DNA from: an uncultured Caulobacter sp.
GTDB taxonomy: Bacteria; Pseudomonadota; Alphaproteobacteria; Caulobacterales; Caulobacteraceae
DNA length: 64,000 nt
Direction of reading: 5' to 3'
NCBI GenBank assembly: GCA_913776195.1
Contig: CAJYMH010000017.1
Location: 28,002 to 92,001 of the forward strand
In this document: positions 1-9,647 of the stretch, piece after piece
Numbering within the stretch: the stretch's first letter is position 1
Layout of the letters: every line of letters starts with the position of its first letter
Position numbers and translations under genes: made by a program
The notes under the pieces: generated by a model
The model's database searches: none
Told to the model about the DNA's origin: nothing
Seen by the model: only the letters and a program-made list of their open reading frames with translations

Positions 1-2
1 CC

Positions 3-245
3 GGTGCGCCGGTCATGATCGAAACCGCAAACCTGGCGACGGACGACCTGACCCGCCTGGTCGGCGTCGGGCCCAGGCTGGCCGAGGCCCTGGCGGCCCG
101 AGGCGTGCGCACCTTCGCCGAGATCGCCGCCTGGACCGAAGAGGAACTGGCGGCGGTGGACCAAGACTTGGACCTGAAGGGCCGCGCGGTGCGCGACGCC
201 TGGGTGGCCCAGGCCAAGCGGTTCGCCGAGGCGGTCGAGGAATAG
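3..245 (+). CDS. C-terminal helix-hairpin-helix domain of a protein that begins upstream (partial)
   Basis: The frame is open through the left window edge, so the 5' end is missing; an in-frame ATG at 15 is probably internal. The visible part is one compact helix-hairpin-helix unit (LVGVGPRLAEALAARGV, then FAEIAAW) with a following helical stretch ending KRFAEAVEE. This kind of DUF4332/HhH unit is known as a C-terminal extension of several alphaproteobacterial proteins, including NuoE and ribosomal protein L21. Which parent protein this is cannot be told here. The domain normally mediates DNA or protein contacts. Confidence 0.6.
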   Translation, partial: GAPVMIETANLATDDLTRLVGVGPRLAEALAARGVRTFAEIAAWTEEELAAVDQDLDLKGRAVRDAWVAQAKRFAEAVEE

Positions 246-698
246 AGCACTTGCTTGTCTCGACGGCTCGCTAATGACGCGTTCATTTCAGTAGAGTTCG
301 CCATCCTGCGCCGAGCCGGGTCGGAGGGATTTGTCTCCTAGGTCTCCAGGCTGCGTAACGCGGGTGATTTCGACGACGATCAGGGTGATTTCAGCGACGC
401 AAGGCGGTGGCGGTCGGTCCCTCGACAGACCATTGTCGCCCAGTGGGCCGCGGCGGGGATCGGTGGGTCTGGGCGACGGCGGATCGCTGGTGTCCGCGCG
501 GATCGGGCGAGGAGATAGCGGGCGCCGGGCGGGGGCGCGGAGGGTTATCCGGCGGGCCGTCCTTCAAGCCGGCGAGGTGAAGGCGGAGATGTCTTCGATG
601 TCTCCGGCAAGCAGCCGAGAGTCACCGGAGTATCGGTCTCCAGAGTCTCCACTTCTCCTGCCTGTGGAGCTTCGCCGCGCGATCCGCGTTCTTTCGGC
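246..698. other. Gene-free stretch, no convincing CDS
   Basis: About 450 bases between the HhH fragment and the DUF4112 gene. Both strands carry open frames, but their products are arginine/serine-rich, lack recognisable domains and look like frame shadows of GC-rich DNA. Two imperfect direct copies of GGGTGATTTC followed by a CGACG element occur near 362-400. No RNA gene or clear terminator was seen. Confidence 0.4.
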
Positions 699-1133
699 AT
701 GAGCAGGGAACACGCCCATCAGGCCTGGCGGCATGCGGAGACGATCAAGCGGTTGTCTGACCGGATCATCGGCGTCGGGCCGATCGGGATCGGGCTGGAC
801 GGGGTTGTCGCCTGGATACCCGGCGCCAACGCCGTCTACAGCCTTGGGGCCGGCGGGTTGCTGCTGGCCCATGCCGTGCGGTCGCAGGCGGGCGGGGCGA
901 CTATCGCGCGGATGGCGGCCTATCTGGTCGCCGACACCGCCAGCTCCGGCGTCCCGCTCATCGGCTGGGCCGTCGATACCCTGTTCCCCGGCCACCTGAT
1001 GGCGGCCAAGGCGCTGCAGAAAGATATCGAGGCGCGCCACGGCAAGCCGGCGGACGCGGCCACGACGAAGCGATGGCCGTTTAGCCGGCGGGAGAAGTCA
1101 CCTCCGGCTGCTCATAGCCCAGCTGGCGGTTGA
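699..1133 (+). CDS. DUF4112 domain protein
   Basis: A 144-residue protein matching the DUF4112 pattern: [24 protein letters not shown] early in the chain and [22 protein letters not shown] near residue 90, two hydrophobic stretches each with the family's proline-glycine turn. DUF4112 proteins are small membrane-associated proteins of unknown function. The 3' end overlaps the convergent scpA stop region by 53 bases, so the last residues ([17 protein letters not shown]) share DNA with scpA. No good ribosome-binding site precedes the ATG. Confidence 0.75.
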   Translation: MSREHAHQAWRHAETIKRLSDRIIGVGPIGIGLDGVVAWIPGANAVYSLGAGGLLLAHAVRSQAGGATIARMAAYLVADTASSGVPLIGWAVDTLFPGHLMAAKALQKDIEARHGKPADAATTKRWPFSRREKSPPAAHSPAGG

Positions 1134-3249
1134 GCTGCTCCAACAGCTCTACGGCCGCCTCGGCGACGACCGTTCCCGGCGGGAAGATGGCGGCGGCCCC
1201 GGCGTCGCGCAGAGCCTGGAAGTCCTGAGGCGGGATCACGCCGCCGACCACCACGATGATGTCGTCGCGGCCGAGGCGGGCGAGCTCTTTCTTAAGCTCC
1301 GGCACCAGGGTCAGGTGACCAGCGGCCAGGGAGCTGGCGCCGACCACCTGGACGTCGTTCTCCACGGCTTCCCGCGCGGCTTCGGCCGGGGTCTGGAAGA
1401 GGGGGCCGATCTCCACGTCGAAGCCGAAGTCGGAAAAGGCGGTGGCGACCACCTTCTGACCGCGGTCGTGGCCGTCCTGGCCCATCTTAGCGACCATGAT
1501 GCGGGGCTTGGAGCCGTGGGCCTCTTCGAAGGCGCGGGCCATGCCGCGGGCGCGCTGGGCGACCGGGTCGTCGCCCGCCTCGCGCAGGAAGACGCCTTCG
1601 ATGGCCTTGATCTGGGCGCGGTGACGGCCGAACACGTTTTCCAGCGCCAGACTGATCTCGCCCACGGTGGCCTTGGCGCGGGCGGCGTCCACGGCGAGGG
1701 CGAGCAGATTGCCGTCGCCGCGCGCGCCGTCCTCCAGCGCCTTCAGGGCTGCGGCCAGGGTCGTCGGATCACGCTCGGCCTTCAGGCGGGCGAGCTTTTC
1801 GAGCTGCTGGTTACGGACGGAGGTGTTGTCGACCTTCAGGACCGGGATGTCGTCTTCTACCTCCGGCTTGTAGCGGTTGACGCCGACCACGGTCTGGCGG
1901 CCGCTGTCGATGCGAGCCTGGGTCTTGGCGGCGGCTTCCTCGATGCGCAGCTTGGGCAGGCCCTGGTCGATGGCCTTAGCCATGCCGCCGAGCGCCTCAA
2001 CCTCCTCGATGTGCTTCAGGGCGCGGGCGGCCAAGTCGTGGGTCAGGCGCTCGACGTACCAGCTGCCGCCCCAGGGGTCGGCGACGCGGGTCGTGCCGCT
2101 CTCCATCTGCAGGAACAGCTGGGTGTTGCGGGCGATGCGGGCGGAAAAGTCCGTGGGCAGAGCCAGGGCTTCGTCGAGGCTGTTGGTGTGCAGGCTCTGG
2201 GTCTGGCCGTTCACGGCGGCCATGGCTTCGACGCAGGTGCGCGGCACGTTGTTGAATACGTCCTGGGCAGCCAGCGACCAGCCCGAGGTCTGGCTGTGGG
2301 TGCGCAGGGACAGGCTGCGTGCGTCCTTGGGATTGAACTCCCGCTTCACGAGGCGCGCCCAGAGCAGGCGCGCGGCCCGCATCTTCGCCACTTCCATGAA
2401 GTAGTTCATGCCGATGGCCCAGAAGAAGGACAGGCGGGGCGCGAACTGATCCACGTCCATTCCGGCGGCGACGCCGGCGCGGATGTACTCGATGCCGTCG
2501 GCCAGGGTGTAGGCCAGCTCAAGGTCGGCCGTCGCGCCGGCCTCCTGCATGTGATAGCCGCTGATCGAGATCGAGTTGAACTTCGGCATTTCGCGCGAAG
2601 TATATGAAAAGATGTCCGAAATGATCCGCATCGAAGGCAGTGGCGGATAGATGTAGGTGTTCCGGACCATGAACTCCTTGAGGATGTCGTTCTGGATCGT
2701 TCCGCTCAGTTTCGCGGCCGGAACGCCCTGTTCCTCGGCGGCGACGATGTAGAGCGCCAGGATCGGCAGGACCGCGCCGTTCATGGTCATCGACACGCTC
2801 ATCTTGTCGAGCGGGATGCCGCTGAACAGGGTGCGCATGTCGAGGATGGAGTCGATGGCCACACCGGCCATGCCGACGTCGCCGGTGACCCGCTCATGGT
2901 CGGAATCGTAGCCCCGATGGGTGGCCAGATCGAAGGCCACCGACAGGCCCATCTGACCGGCCGCCAGGTTGCGGCGGTAGAATGCGTTGGACTCCTCGGC
3001 CGTGGAGAAGCCGGCGTACTGCCGGATGGTCCACGGGTTGGTCACGTACATGGTCGGATAGGGACCGCGGCCGAAGGGGGCGAGGCCCGGGTAGCCCGAC
3101 AGGAAGTCGAGATCGGCCACGTCGTCGGGGCCGTAGGCGGGCTTCACAATGACGCCTTCGGGGGTGGTCCATGCCTGACCGGCGCTGGTTGGGGCGTCGG
3201 TTTCGCTGGCGGCCCAGGGCAGGATGGCGAAGTCGGGGAACTGGCTCAA
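1081..3249 (-). CDS. scpA: Methylmalonyl-CoA mutase, large (catalytic, B12-binding) subunit
   Basis: Interconverts (R)-methylmalonyl-CoA and succinyl-CoA using adenosylcobalamin in the cytoplasm, the last step of propionyl-CoA catabolism. The 722-residue length is normal. The N-terminal TIM barrel shows family blocks such as [20 protein letters not shown] and the [22 protein letters not shown] segment. The C-terminal cobalamin domain (about 580-710) has the DxHxxG motif (D592, H594, G597), with His594 the expected lower cobalt ligand. The start is TTG at 3249, with a GGGAG ribosome site inside the end of mutA; no ATG lies nearby. The gene follows mutA with a 2-base gap, so the two are co-translated. 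Also called mutB in some species. Confidence 0.97.
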   Translation of the reverse strand: MSQFPDFAILPWAASETDAPTSAGQAWTTPEGVIVKPAYGPDDVADLDFLSGYPGLAPFGRGPYPTMYVTNPWTIRQYAGFSTAEESNAFYRRNLAAGQMGLSVAFDLATHRGYDSDHERVTGDVGMAGVAIDSILDMRTLFSGIPLDKMSVSMTMNGAVLPILALYIVAAEEQGVPAAKLSGTIQNDILKEFMVRNTYIYPPLPSMRIISDIFSYTSREMPKFNSISISGYHMQEAGATADLELAYTLADGIEYIRAGVAAGMDVDQFAPRLSFFWAIGMNYFMEVAKMRAARLLWARLVKREFNPKDARSLSLRTHSQTSGWSLAAQDVFNNVPRTCVEAMAAVNGQTQSLHTNSLDEALALPTDFSARIARNTQLFLQMESGTTRVADPWGGSWYVERLTHDLAARALKHIEEVEALGGMAKAIDQGLPKLRIEEAAAKTQARIDSGRQTVVGVNRYKPEVEDDIPVLKVDNTSVRNQQLEKLARLKAERDPTTLAAALKALEDGARGDGNLLALAVDAARAKATVGEISLALENVFGRHRAQIKAIEGVFLREAGDDPVAQRARGMARAFEEAHGSKPRIMVAKMGQDGHDRGQKVVATAFSDFGFDVEIGPLFQTPAEAAREAVENDVQVVGASSLAAGHLTLVPELKKELARLGRDDIIVVVGGVIPPQDFQALRDAGAAAIFPPGTVVAEAAVELLEQLNRQLGYEQPEVTSPAG

Positions 3250-3251
3250 GA

Positions 3252-5069
3252 TCAGGCTCCCATCATCGTCAGGGCGCGGTCGAGCACCGCCACGGCGTCC
3301 ATGCCGGCGAAGACGAACTCATCGACGCCGTCCGCTTTCAATTCGCGCTCCAGGTCGCCAGGCTTGCCGGCGAGGTAGAGGTGTCTGGCTCCCGCCGCCT
3401 TCAGCGTCTTGGCGGCGCGGCCGCCCTCTTCGGCGTAGCGTTCGTCGGAGGAGCAGAGGATGGCCATGGCGGCCTTGGCCGACGTGTACTCTTCAACTGT
3501 CCCGACCTCGGCGATGACGCCTCCGGCGGCGAACAGGTTGCGGGCGAAGGTCAGGCGGGCGGTGTAGTCGCTGGGCGCGCCGAGCGTGGCGATGAAGATG
3601 GCGGGCGGCGCGGCGGCGGCGCGTTCGCGCAGGGCTTCGAACGGCTCGGACAGGCGCATGGGCGTCAGGGCGCGGCACTTGCTGTCGGGGCCGGGCAGGC
3701 GGACGTCAGGCCGATCGGCGGCGGGCGCCGGTTCAGCGGCCTCGGTCTCCACGGCGGTTTCGGCGACGTTAGGAAACTCGGAGGCTCCGACCAGGCCGTC
3801 CTTGCGGGTGACCACGGCGGCGAGCCGGGCGGCGCGGGCCTGATCCACACCCTCCTGAATGCTTCCGACCTCAAGGGCGGCGATGATCCCGCCGGCCTGT
3901 TCGATGGCCTGGAAGGCGGCCCAGCCGGCCTGGGCCAGCTGGTCGGTGAGGGTGTCGAGATACCAGGCCCCGCCTGCCGGGTCGGCCACGCGTCCCAGGG
4001 CGCTCTCCTCCATGAGGACGAGCTGGGTGTTGCGGGCCTGTCGGCGAGCGAAGGCGGTGGGCAGGCCGATGGCGTCCGTGAAGCAGCCGATGCGCACCGC
4101 GTCCGCCCCGCCCACGGCCCCCGCGAAGCTGGCGGCGGTGAGGCGCAGGAGGTTGCTCCACGGATCGAGCCGGCTGAGCATGCGGCGGGAGGAGCGAGCC
4201 TCGATACGGGCCGGGACATCGACGCCGCAGGCCTGGGCCAACCGGGCCCAGATCGCCTTGGCGGCGCGCAGCTTGGCCACGCCGGTGAAGTACTCGCCGT
4301 CCAGGCTGACGCCCAAGGTGATCCCGGCGAAGGCCTTGTCCATGGGCAGGCCGGCGCGGACCAGGGCCTTGGCGTAGGCCAGGGCGGCGGCGGCCATGAA
4401 GCCGAGCTCCTGAGCGTCGGCGGCGCCGGCTTCATGCGCTGCGCGGCCCGTGGCCAGGAACAGCTCGGCCTTGGGATAGGCGGCGGCCAGGCGGGCGGCG
4501 ACCGTGGCGGCGCTGACGATGTGGCTCTCGATCGGGCCGGGACTGACGCCCGCCTCAGCCCAGGCGGTCAGGGGATCGAGGTGGAAGGCGAGCGGCGCGG
4601 CGGGGGCGTTCTTGGCCAGGGGGGCGAGCCAGTCGGCGGCCTTGGGCCCCAGGAAGCCGGCCTCGAGCGCCACCGGGGCCATGTCCACATAGACGCCGTC
4701 CAGCACGCGGGCGAGGTCGGCGGCGGACCCCACGGCGATCCCATCGCGGCCGGCGGGATCCAGGCGCAGGGCGACGGAGACGGCGCCGTTCTCCAGGTCC
4801 TTCAGCGCCTCGGCGTTGGCGAGGGCGGGATCGGGATGGGCGACGGCGACGCGGATGTCCCAGGGGGCCTGCGGGTCGCGAGGGCGCAGATCGCGGACGA
4901 CCTTGGGCGCTTCGGTGTAGAGCGGCTGGATCGACAGGCCGTCATAGGTGCGGCGGACGAGGCGTTTGTTGAAATCCGCGCCCTTCAGCGTCTTGTCGAC
5001 CAGAGCCATCCAGTCGGCAGGGGAAGGCGGGGTGAAATCATCCGCCAGCTTGAGGATTTCGTCGGCCAA
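3252..5069 (-). CDS. mutA: Methylmalonyl-CoA mutase, small subunit
   Basis: Non-catalytic partner of the large mutase subunit. The 605-residue chain begins with the family's [15 protein letters not shown] and has the [33 protein letters not shown] segment. Its C-terminal half keeps a Rossmann-like fold but lacks DxHxxG, as expected for the small subunit, which does not bind B12. It is the first gene of a two-gene minus-strand operon, divergent from the nitronate monooxygenase. A proline/alanine linker (about 430-460) separates barrel and C-terminal domain. Confidence 0.95.
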   Translation of the reverse strand: MADEILKLADDFTPPSPADWMALVDKTLKGADFNKRLVRRTYDGLSIQPLYTEAPKVVRDLRPRDPQAPWDIRVAVAHPDPALANAEALKDLENGAVSVALRLDPAGRDGIAVGSAADLARVLDGVYVDMAPVALEAGFLGPKAADWLAPLAKNAPAAPLAFHLDPLTAWAEAGVSPGPIESHIVSAATVAARLAAAYPKAELFLATGRAAHEAGAADAQELGFMAAAALAYAKALVRAGLPMDKAFAGITLGVSLDGEYFTGVAKLRAAKAIWARLAQACGVDVPARIEARSSRRMLSRLDPWSNLLRLTAASFAGAVGGADAVRIGCFTDAIGLPTAFARRQARNTQLVLMEESALGRVADPAGGAWYLDTLTDQLAQAGWAAFQAIEQAGGIIAALEVGSIQEGVDQARAARLAAVVTRKDGLVGASEFPNVAETAVETEAAEPAPAADRPDVRLPGPDSKCRALTPMRLSEPFEALRERAAAAPPAIFIATLGAPSDYTARLTFARNLFAAGGVIAEVGTVEEYTSAKAAMAILCSSDERYAEEGGRAAKTLKAAGARHLYLAGKPGDLERELKADGVDEFVFAGMDAVAVLDRALTMMGA

Positions 5070-5207
5070 CCTGCGTGCTCCCGCTGCGATGCAGCATTTT
5101 TTCTTCGGTCATGCGCTCCGTCCCCAAGGTCAGTCAAGCGGTGCTTGCGCGGTTGGAACGGACGTTTTACTTACATCGTACATCATAAGCCGTCGGGAGA
5201 GACGACC
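5070..5207. promoter_or_regulatory. Divergent promoter region of mutA and the nitronate monooxygenase
   Basis: This 138-base spacer must hold both promoters. It has an AT-rich patch (about 5160-5188, TTTTACTTACATCGTACAT) much poorer in GC than its surroundings. No clear operator was recognised. A GGGAGAG ribosome site lies just ahead of the plus-strand ATG. Confidence 0.5.
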
Positions 5208-6215
5208 ATGGCCCTGCCGCCCATCCTGCGTGACCGCTTGCGCCTGCCGATCATCTGTTCGCCGATGTTCATCGTCTCCGGACCGGAACTGGTGCTGGCG
5301 CAGTGCAAGGCCGGGGTGGTGGGTTCGTTCCCGTCGCTGAACGCGCGGCCGATCTCGCAGCTGGACGAATGGCTGCATCAGATCACGGAAGAACTGGCGG
5401 CCTATGACAAGGCCAACCCCGACGCGCCGAGCGCGCCGTTCGCGGTGAACCAGATCGTCCACAAGTCCAACAGCCGTCTGGAGGAGGACGTGGAGCTGTG
5501 CGTGAAGCACAAGGTTCCTGTGATCATCACCTCGCTCGGCGCGCGTGAGGATCTGAATCACGCGATCCATTCCTATGGCGGCATCACCCTGCACGACGTG
5601 ATCAACAACCGCTTCGCCCACAAGGCGATCGAGAAGGGCGCCGACGGCCTGATCCCGGTGGCGACCGGTGCCGGCGGCCATGCCGGCACCCTGTCGCCCT
5701 TCGCTCTGATCCAGGAAATCCGCGAGTGGTTCGACGGGCCGGTGGCCCTGTCGGGCGCCATCGCCCACGGTCGCTCGATCCTCGCGGCGCAGGCCATGGG
5801 CGCGGACCTCGGCTATGTGGGCTCGGCCTTCATCGCCACCAAGGAGGCCAACGCGGTCGAGGGCTACAAGCAGATGATCGTCGAGAGCAGCGCCGACGAC
5901 ATCTTGTACTCGAACCTGTTCACCGGGGTGCACGGCAACTATCTGGCGCCATCGGTGGTCGCGGCGGGCCTGGATCCGGCGAACCTGCCGGTCAGCGATC
6001 CGTCGGCCATGAACTTCGGCTCGGGCGGCAACTCCGCCAAGAAGGCGTGGAAGGACATCTGGGGCGCGGGCCAGGGCATCGGCGCGGTGAAGGACGTGCC
6101 GTCCGCCGGCGAGTTCATCGCCCGCCTGTCCGCGGAATATGAGGCGGCCAAGGCCGACCTGGCCGCCAAGACCGCCCTGACCGGCGGCCGCAAGCTGACC
6201 TTCGCGGCGGCGTAG
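5208..6215 (+). CDS. Nitronate monooxygenase (2-nitropropane dioxygenase family)
   Basis: FMN enzyme that oxidises nitronates such as propionate 3-nitronate to the carbonyl and nitrite. The 335-residue TIM barrel starts PPILRDRLRLPIICSPMF, carries VATGAGGHAGTLSPF with the conserved active-site His158, and has the flavin phosphate-binding block GADLGYVGSAFIATKEA. The ATG at 5208 is preceded by a good ribosome site; the frame stays open upstream but that part is antisense to mutA and is not coding. The enzyme detoxifies nitro compounds; its position opposite propionyl-CoA catabolism genes is suggestive only. Confidence 0.93.
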   Translation: MALPPILRDRLRLPIICSPMFIVSGPELVLAQCKAGVVGSFPSLNARPISQLDEWLHQITEELAAYDKANPDAPSAPFAVNQIVHKSNSRLEEDVELCVKHKVPVIITSLGAREDLNHAIHSYGGITLHDVINNRFAHKAIEKGADGLIPVATGAGGHAGTLSPFALIQEIREWFDGPVALSGAIAHGRSILAAQAMGADLGYVGSAFIATKEANAVEGYKQMIVESSADDILYSNLFTGVHGNYLAPSVVAAGLDPANLPVSDPSAMNFGSGGNSAKKAWKDIWGAGQGIGAVKDVPSAGEFIARLSAEYEAAKADLAAKTALTGGRKLTFAAA

Positions 6216-6294
6216 GGCGGGGATAATTCGACTGTCATCCGCCCTGGCGGGGCGGCCTGATGCTGGGCGTCTTTTCCAAAGCGGAGAGACGCCC

Positions 6295-7026
6295 TTGTCC
6301 GATGACGCGACGCCCCGACTGGGGCTGCCCCACTTGGCCGCCGGCCAGGCGCAGAAGCATGTCACCTTCAATGAAGCGCTGAGCCGGCTGGACGGGCTGG
6401 TGCAGCCGGCCGTCGCCAGCCGTACGCTCACGGCTCAGCCGACGAACCCCGCCGATGGGACGCTGTACCTCCTGCCGGCTGACGTGTCCGGCCCGGACTG
6501 GGCGGGGCGTTCCGCCGGGACCCTGATGCGGTTCGAGGCGGGGGCCTGGGAGGCGCTGCCGGTCCAGCCGGGGTTCCTGGCCTGGATCGCCGGCGAGGAG
6601 GTCCTGGCCGTGCGGACGGACGCGGGGTGGACGGCGCTGTCCTCCACTTTCCGAAGCCTGACCGCAGCCCTGTCGCCGAGAGGTGCGGCCACACGGTTTG
6701 AAATCCGGGAGCAGGAGCTGGCTCTGGCGGGCGCCAGCGTCGTCTCGACCGTGGTGATCCCGGCGCGGGCCATCGTGCTGGGCGTATCCAACCGAACGAC
6801 CCAGGCGGTGACCGGGGCGACGAGCTACAGCTGCGGCGTGGCGGGGGAGGCGGGGAAGTTCGGCGCCCTGCTGGGCGTGGGGCCAGGCAGCGCCAATATC
6901 GGCGTGGTGGAGCCGACGGCGTACTACGCCGACACACCGGTGATCCTGACGGCGGCGGGCGGCCCCTTCACCGGGGGCAAGGTTCGACTGTCCATCCACC
7001 TGATGCGCTTCGAGGGAGGCGCGTAA
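6295..7026 (+). CDS. DUF2793 domain protein (phage/gene-transfer-agent-type)
   Basis: A 243-residue protein with the signature N-terminus PRLGLPHLAAGQAQKHVTFNEAL and then PADGTLYLLP, typical of DUF2793. These proteins are usually found near phage or gene transfer agent tail genes and are thought to be tail-associated. The C-terminal 100 residues look like a beta-rich domain (IREQELALAGASVVSTVVIPARAIVLGVSNRT). The start is TTG at 6295 with GGAGAG eight bases ahead. It stands alone among housekeeping genes, 11 kb from the prophage. Confidence 0.85.
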   Translation: MSDDATPRLGLPHLAAGQAQKHVTFNEALSRLDGLVQPAVASRTLTAQPTNPADGTLYLLPADVSGPDWAGRSAGTLMRFEAGAWEALPVQPGFLAWIAGEEVLAVRTDAGWTALSSTFRSLTAALSPRGAATRFEIREQELALAGASVVSTVVIPARAIVLGVSNRTTQAVTGATSYSCGVAGEAGKFGALLGVGPGSANIGVVEPTAYYADTPVILTAAGGPFTGGKVRLSIHLMRFEGGA

Positions 7027-7089
7027 CCATACCCGGCGCTGGCGCTCGCGCATTTATGGCCTACATTGGTTCCAGACGAGGAGGCCGAG

Positions 7090-7461
7090 ATGGGCGTGAA
7101 TGTGCGCAATGCGGTGGTTCAGAACGACGGCCGGACGGTCGCGTCGGCCCATTTCGTCGCCGCCCAAGGCCTCAGCCAGACCGACAAGGTCGCGGCGCTC
7201 TCTGCGCTCGTGAACGACGCCGCCGCCACCCTGGGCCTGCCCTTTCATGGGCCGGAGGCGGCCGAGGTGCTCTATCAGATCGCCGATGAACGCGCGGGCG
7301 CGACGAGCATCGCCTTTGAAGCGAACCCAGCGCCCGAACCCGAGCCCGAGCCGCAGCCCCTGCACCAACGGCTGTGGAAGACGGCGCAGGCGCGGACGAT
7401 CGCTATCGCCGTCAGCGCGCTGGTGATGGGCGCGCTGGTTGGCGCTGTCCTGCGCGGCTAA
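7090..7461 (+). CDS. Unknown protein with a C-terminal membrane anchor
   Basis: A 123-residue protein not recognised. I place the start at ATG 7090 because GAGGAGG sits just upstream; an in-frame TTG at 7066 has no such site. The soluble N-terminal 80 residues (NVRNAVVQNDGRTVASAHFVAAQG) are followed by a PAPEPEPEPEP spacer and one C-terminal transmembrane helix (TIAIAVSALVMGALVGAVL). This is a tail-anchored layout: a short cytoplasmic domain on a proline-rich stalk. Confidence 0.65.
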   Translation: MGVNVRNAVVQNDGRTVASAHFVAAQGLSQTDKVAALSALVNDAAATLGLPFHGPEAAEVLYQIADERAGATSIAFEANPAPEPEPEPQPLHQRLWKTAQARTIAIAVSALVMGALVGAVLRG

Positions 7462-7532
7462 GCGCAAACTCAAGAAACTTCACCTTAACTCGAAGTGTTG
7501 TCTCCCCGAATTCACAGGGGATGAAGATGAAC

Positions 7533-7547
7533 TTTGCATTGTGCAAA
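7533..7547. promoter_or_regulatory. Inverted repeat TTTGCA-N3-TGCAAA in an AT-rich spacer
   Basis: Perfect 6-bp arms with a TTG spacer, in the 150-base AT-rich gap upstream of the gene at 7613. This is the size and shape of an operator for a dimeric regulator; the regulator is unknown. Confidence 0.4.
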
Positions 7548-7612
7548 TGTAGTTCGCGCAACTCAAAATTGTACATTGCGGCTTTTACTGCATATGATTC
7601 GGGGCGGATCTG

Positions 7613-7927
7613 ATGGCGGAGGATGTGCGAGGCCTGCTTTCCCGCATCAATCAGCCTGGCCTCAAGTACCTGACCTTCGCCGATCCCGAGGGTGGTCCTG
7701 ACGATCTGCCCGCGGCCGTGGAGACCTTGAGGGCCGGTGAGGTCGAGCTTCAAACGCCGTCGGCGGGCGATCGCAGCTCGCGCGGCCTGCTGCGAAACTA
7801 TCGCTCCACGCCCCCCAGAATCCAGACCGCCCCGCAGGTGGTCCCGGAGAGCGAGGCGATTCCGCTCAAGCCCCTGTTCGCGCACTATGCGCAACTCATG
7901 CGCCAGCGGGCGCTTCGCCGGGCTTAG
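7613..7927 (+). CDS. Unknown 104-residue protein
   Basis: The N-terminus (DVRGLLSRINQPGLKYLTFADPEG) has the look of a short regulatory segment; the middle is disordered and proline-rich, and the C-terminus is a basic helix (FAHYAQLMRQRALRRA). A distant likeness to BcsR-type cellulose-synthesis accessory proteins crossed my mind but is not strong enough to name it. It has its own AT-rich upstream region with an inverted repeat. Its stop overlaps the convergent benE stop by 4 bases. Confidence 0.55.
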   Translation: MAEDVRGLLSRINQPGLKYLTFADPEGGPDDLPAAVETLRAGEVELQTPSAGDRSSRGLLRNYRSTPPRIQTAPQVVPESEAIPLKPLFAHYAQLMRQRALRRA

Positions 7928-9102
7928 GCCGTTCTTTCGCGCCGTTTAAGCAGAGCCTTGGCTCCCAGGGCCGCGAACCCGGCGAGCAGGCCCCAGAAGG
8001 CGGCCCCAAGCCCGAACAGGGCGAGCCCCGACCCGGTGGCCAGGAAGGTGACAACGGCCGCGTCACGATCTTGCGGCGTAGCCAGCATGGTCTCGATCGC
8101 GCCGACCAGCGCTGGGATCAGGGCGATGCCCGTCAGGGACAGGATCACTGACGAAGGCAGAGCCAGGAACAGCCGCACAAGAGCGGGGGCGAAGAAGGCC
8201 AGAACAAGGTAGAAGCCGGCGTAGATCACGCCCACCGTCCATCGACGCGCCTTGTCGGGGTGCGCGTCCTGGCTGGTGCAGATGGCTGCGGTGATGGCGG
8301 CCAGATTGACCGCGTGGGCGCCGAAGGGCGCGGCGATCATGGTCGCGACGCCCGTTCCCACCAGCAAAGGCCCTGGCGTCGGCTCATAGCCGGCCGTGCG
8401 CAGGACCACGAGGCCGGGCAGGTTCTGCGAAACCAGGGTCACCAGGAACAGCGGAATCGCGATGCTGATGATCGCCCGCGGGTCGAAGGCGGGAATCACC
8501 GGAGCGAGCGCGCCGAAGGTGGCGCCGGGCGCCAACGGACCGATGTCGCCCCGGAACAGGGTCAGGCCCACGCCGACGGTCAGCACCAGGGGCAGGGCGT
8601 AGAGCGGCGCACGTTGCCGAGCCGCCAGGAACACCGCGACCAGCAGGAGCACCAGCAGCGGGTCGGTCACGCCCACCTTGAACAGTCCAAGACAGAAGGG
8701 CAGCAGCACCCCGGCCAGCATGGCCGAGGCGACCGAGGCCGGGATTTTCGCCGCCAAGCGCCCGAGGGCGGGCACGAGACCGAGCACGGTCATGAAGGCG
8801 CCAGCTGCAAGGAAAGCCCCGACCGCTGCCGGCCAGCTAAGCCCTGACGCCGTGGCCGCCAACAGGGCGGCGCCTGGTGTGGACCAGGCGAGGACGATGG
8901 GCATGCGCAGGCGAAGCGACAGCAGAGCGCCGGCTATGGCGATTCCCAGGCACAGGGCGGTGACCGCCGATCCGGTCTGCTCCACCGATGCGCCCAAGGT
9001 CCGCATGGCCTGCACAACCAGGGCGACGGTGCCGCCGAATCCGATCAGGGCGGCGATGAGTGCGGAGGACCAGGCGGGAATCGGGGGGAAGCGGTGAAGC
9101 AT
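7924..9102 (-). CDS. benE: BenE-family benzoate/proton symporter
   Basis: Inner-membrane carrier of 392 residues with about a dozen hydrophobic helices. Family blocks are visible: PIVLAWSTPGAALLA in the first third, VTLVSQNLPGLVVLRTAGYEP in the middle and APFGAHAVNLAAITAAICTSQDAHPD following it. BenE proteins import benzoate with protons. No benzoate-degradation genes are nearby, so the true substrate is uncertain. The start codon lies inside an 18-bp perfect palindrome. Confidence 0.9.
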   Translation of the reverse strand: MLHRFPPIPAWSSALIAALIGFGGTVALVVQAMRTLGASVEQTGSAVTALCLGIAIAGALLSLRLRMPIVLAWSTPGAALLAATASGLSWPAAVGAFLAAGAFMTVLGLVPALGRLAAKIPASVASAMLAGVLLPFCLGLFKVGVTDPLLVLLLVAVFLAARQRAPLYALPLVLTVGVGLTLFRGDIGPLAPGATFGALAPVIPAFDPRAIISIAIPLFLVTLVSQNLPGLVVLRTAGYEPTPGPLLVGTGVATMIAAPFGAHAVNLAAITAAICTSQDAHPDKARRWTVGVIYAGFYLVLAFFAPALVRLFLALPSSVILSLTGIALIPALVGAIETMLATPQDRDAAVVTFLATGSGLALFGLGAAFWGLLAGFAALGAKALLKRRERTA

Positions 9103-9110
9103 GCTTCACC
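9093..9110. promoter_or_regulatory. 18-bp perfect palindrome over the benE start codon
   Basis: GGTGAAGCATGCTTCACC is a perfect palindrome centred one base inside the benE initiation codon (9100-9102). It could be an operator, or could fold in the mRNA to hide the start. Chance occurrence of an 18-bp perfect palindrome exactly there is small. Confidence 0.5.
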
Positions 9111-9188
9111 TATCGGCATCGCGGGACGCGTGCGCAAGACGACGTGTAACGCCGAAGCAAGCCGTTCGATCTGGATTTTGGGAAGTGG

Positions 9189-9219
9189 CGGGGGCCCAGA
9201 TCGATGATCTGGGCCCCCG
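9189..9219 (-). terminator. Hairpin directly after tRNA-Thr
   Basis: A perfect 14-bp stem with a 3-base loop, starting one base past the tRNA 3' CCA on the minus strand. There is no strong U-run, so it may act in 3' processing or termination of the tRNA transcript. Confidence 0.7.
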
Positions 9220-9294
<75 letters not shown>

Positions 9295-9395
9295 GAAGAG
9301 GTGCGGCGTATAGCGAAGACCGGCGGGGAGGTGAAGCCCGAAATCGATCAAAAATGATATTGACCGCAAAGACTCACCGAGACACCGCTTCGGGC

Positions 9396-9533
9396 ATGAC
9401 CGAGAACAAGGAAAAACCCGACCCCAAGGCCGAGCGCGACGCCAAGCTGGCGCAGGCGCTTCGGGCGAACCTGCGCCGCAGGAAGGCCGGCGCGGCCGCT
9501 ACGCCTAAAAAGTCGGGGGCCGATGAGGCCTGA
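9396..9533 (+). CDS. Small conserved basic protein upstream of murA
   Basis: A 45-residue, highly charged peptide (TENKEKPDPKAERDAKLAQA, then LRANLRRRKAG) of a type often seen just ahead of murA in Caulobacter relatives. No domain or function is known. It looks like a helical, nucleic-acid-compatible basic peptide. The ATG lies in a frame that also stays open upstream through the tRNA, which is not coding. Confidence 0.6.
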   Translation: MTENKEKPDPKAERDAKLAQALRANLRRRKAGAAATPKKSGADEA

Positions 9534-9647
9534 CGGGCGTTTTTCCATGGGAAAGACTTGTGGGGGCGCCCCTTGCGTGGGGTAGAACCGCTCCTCACAT
9601 CGGCCGAACCGCGGCCATAGGCCCGGTTTGCAGGCTAGGGGACGAAT

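Noticed and set aside
331..702. Plus-strand open frame of 123 codons
   Set aside because: Arg/Ser/Gly-rich product with no domain; the composition is what GC-rich non-coding DNA gives in a chance frame.
1315..6215. Long open frames antisense to scpA and mutA, one running into the nitronate monooxygenase
   Set aside because: They mirror codon structure of real genes; only the part from 5208 has family likeness and a ribosome site.
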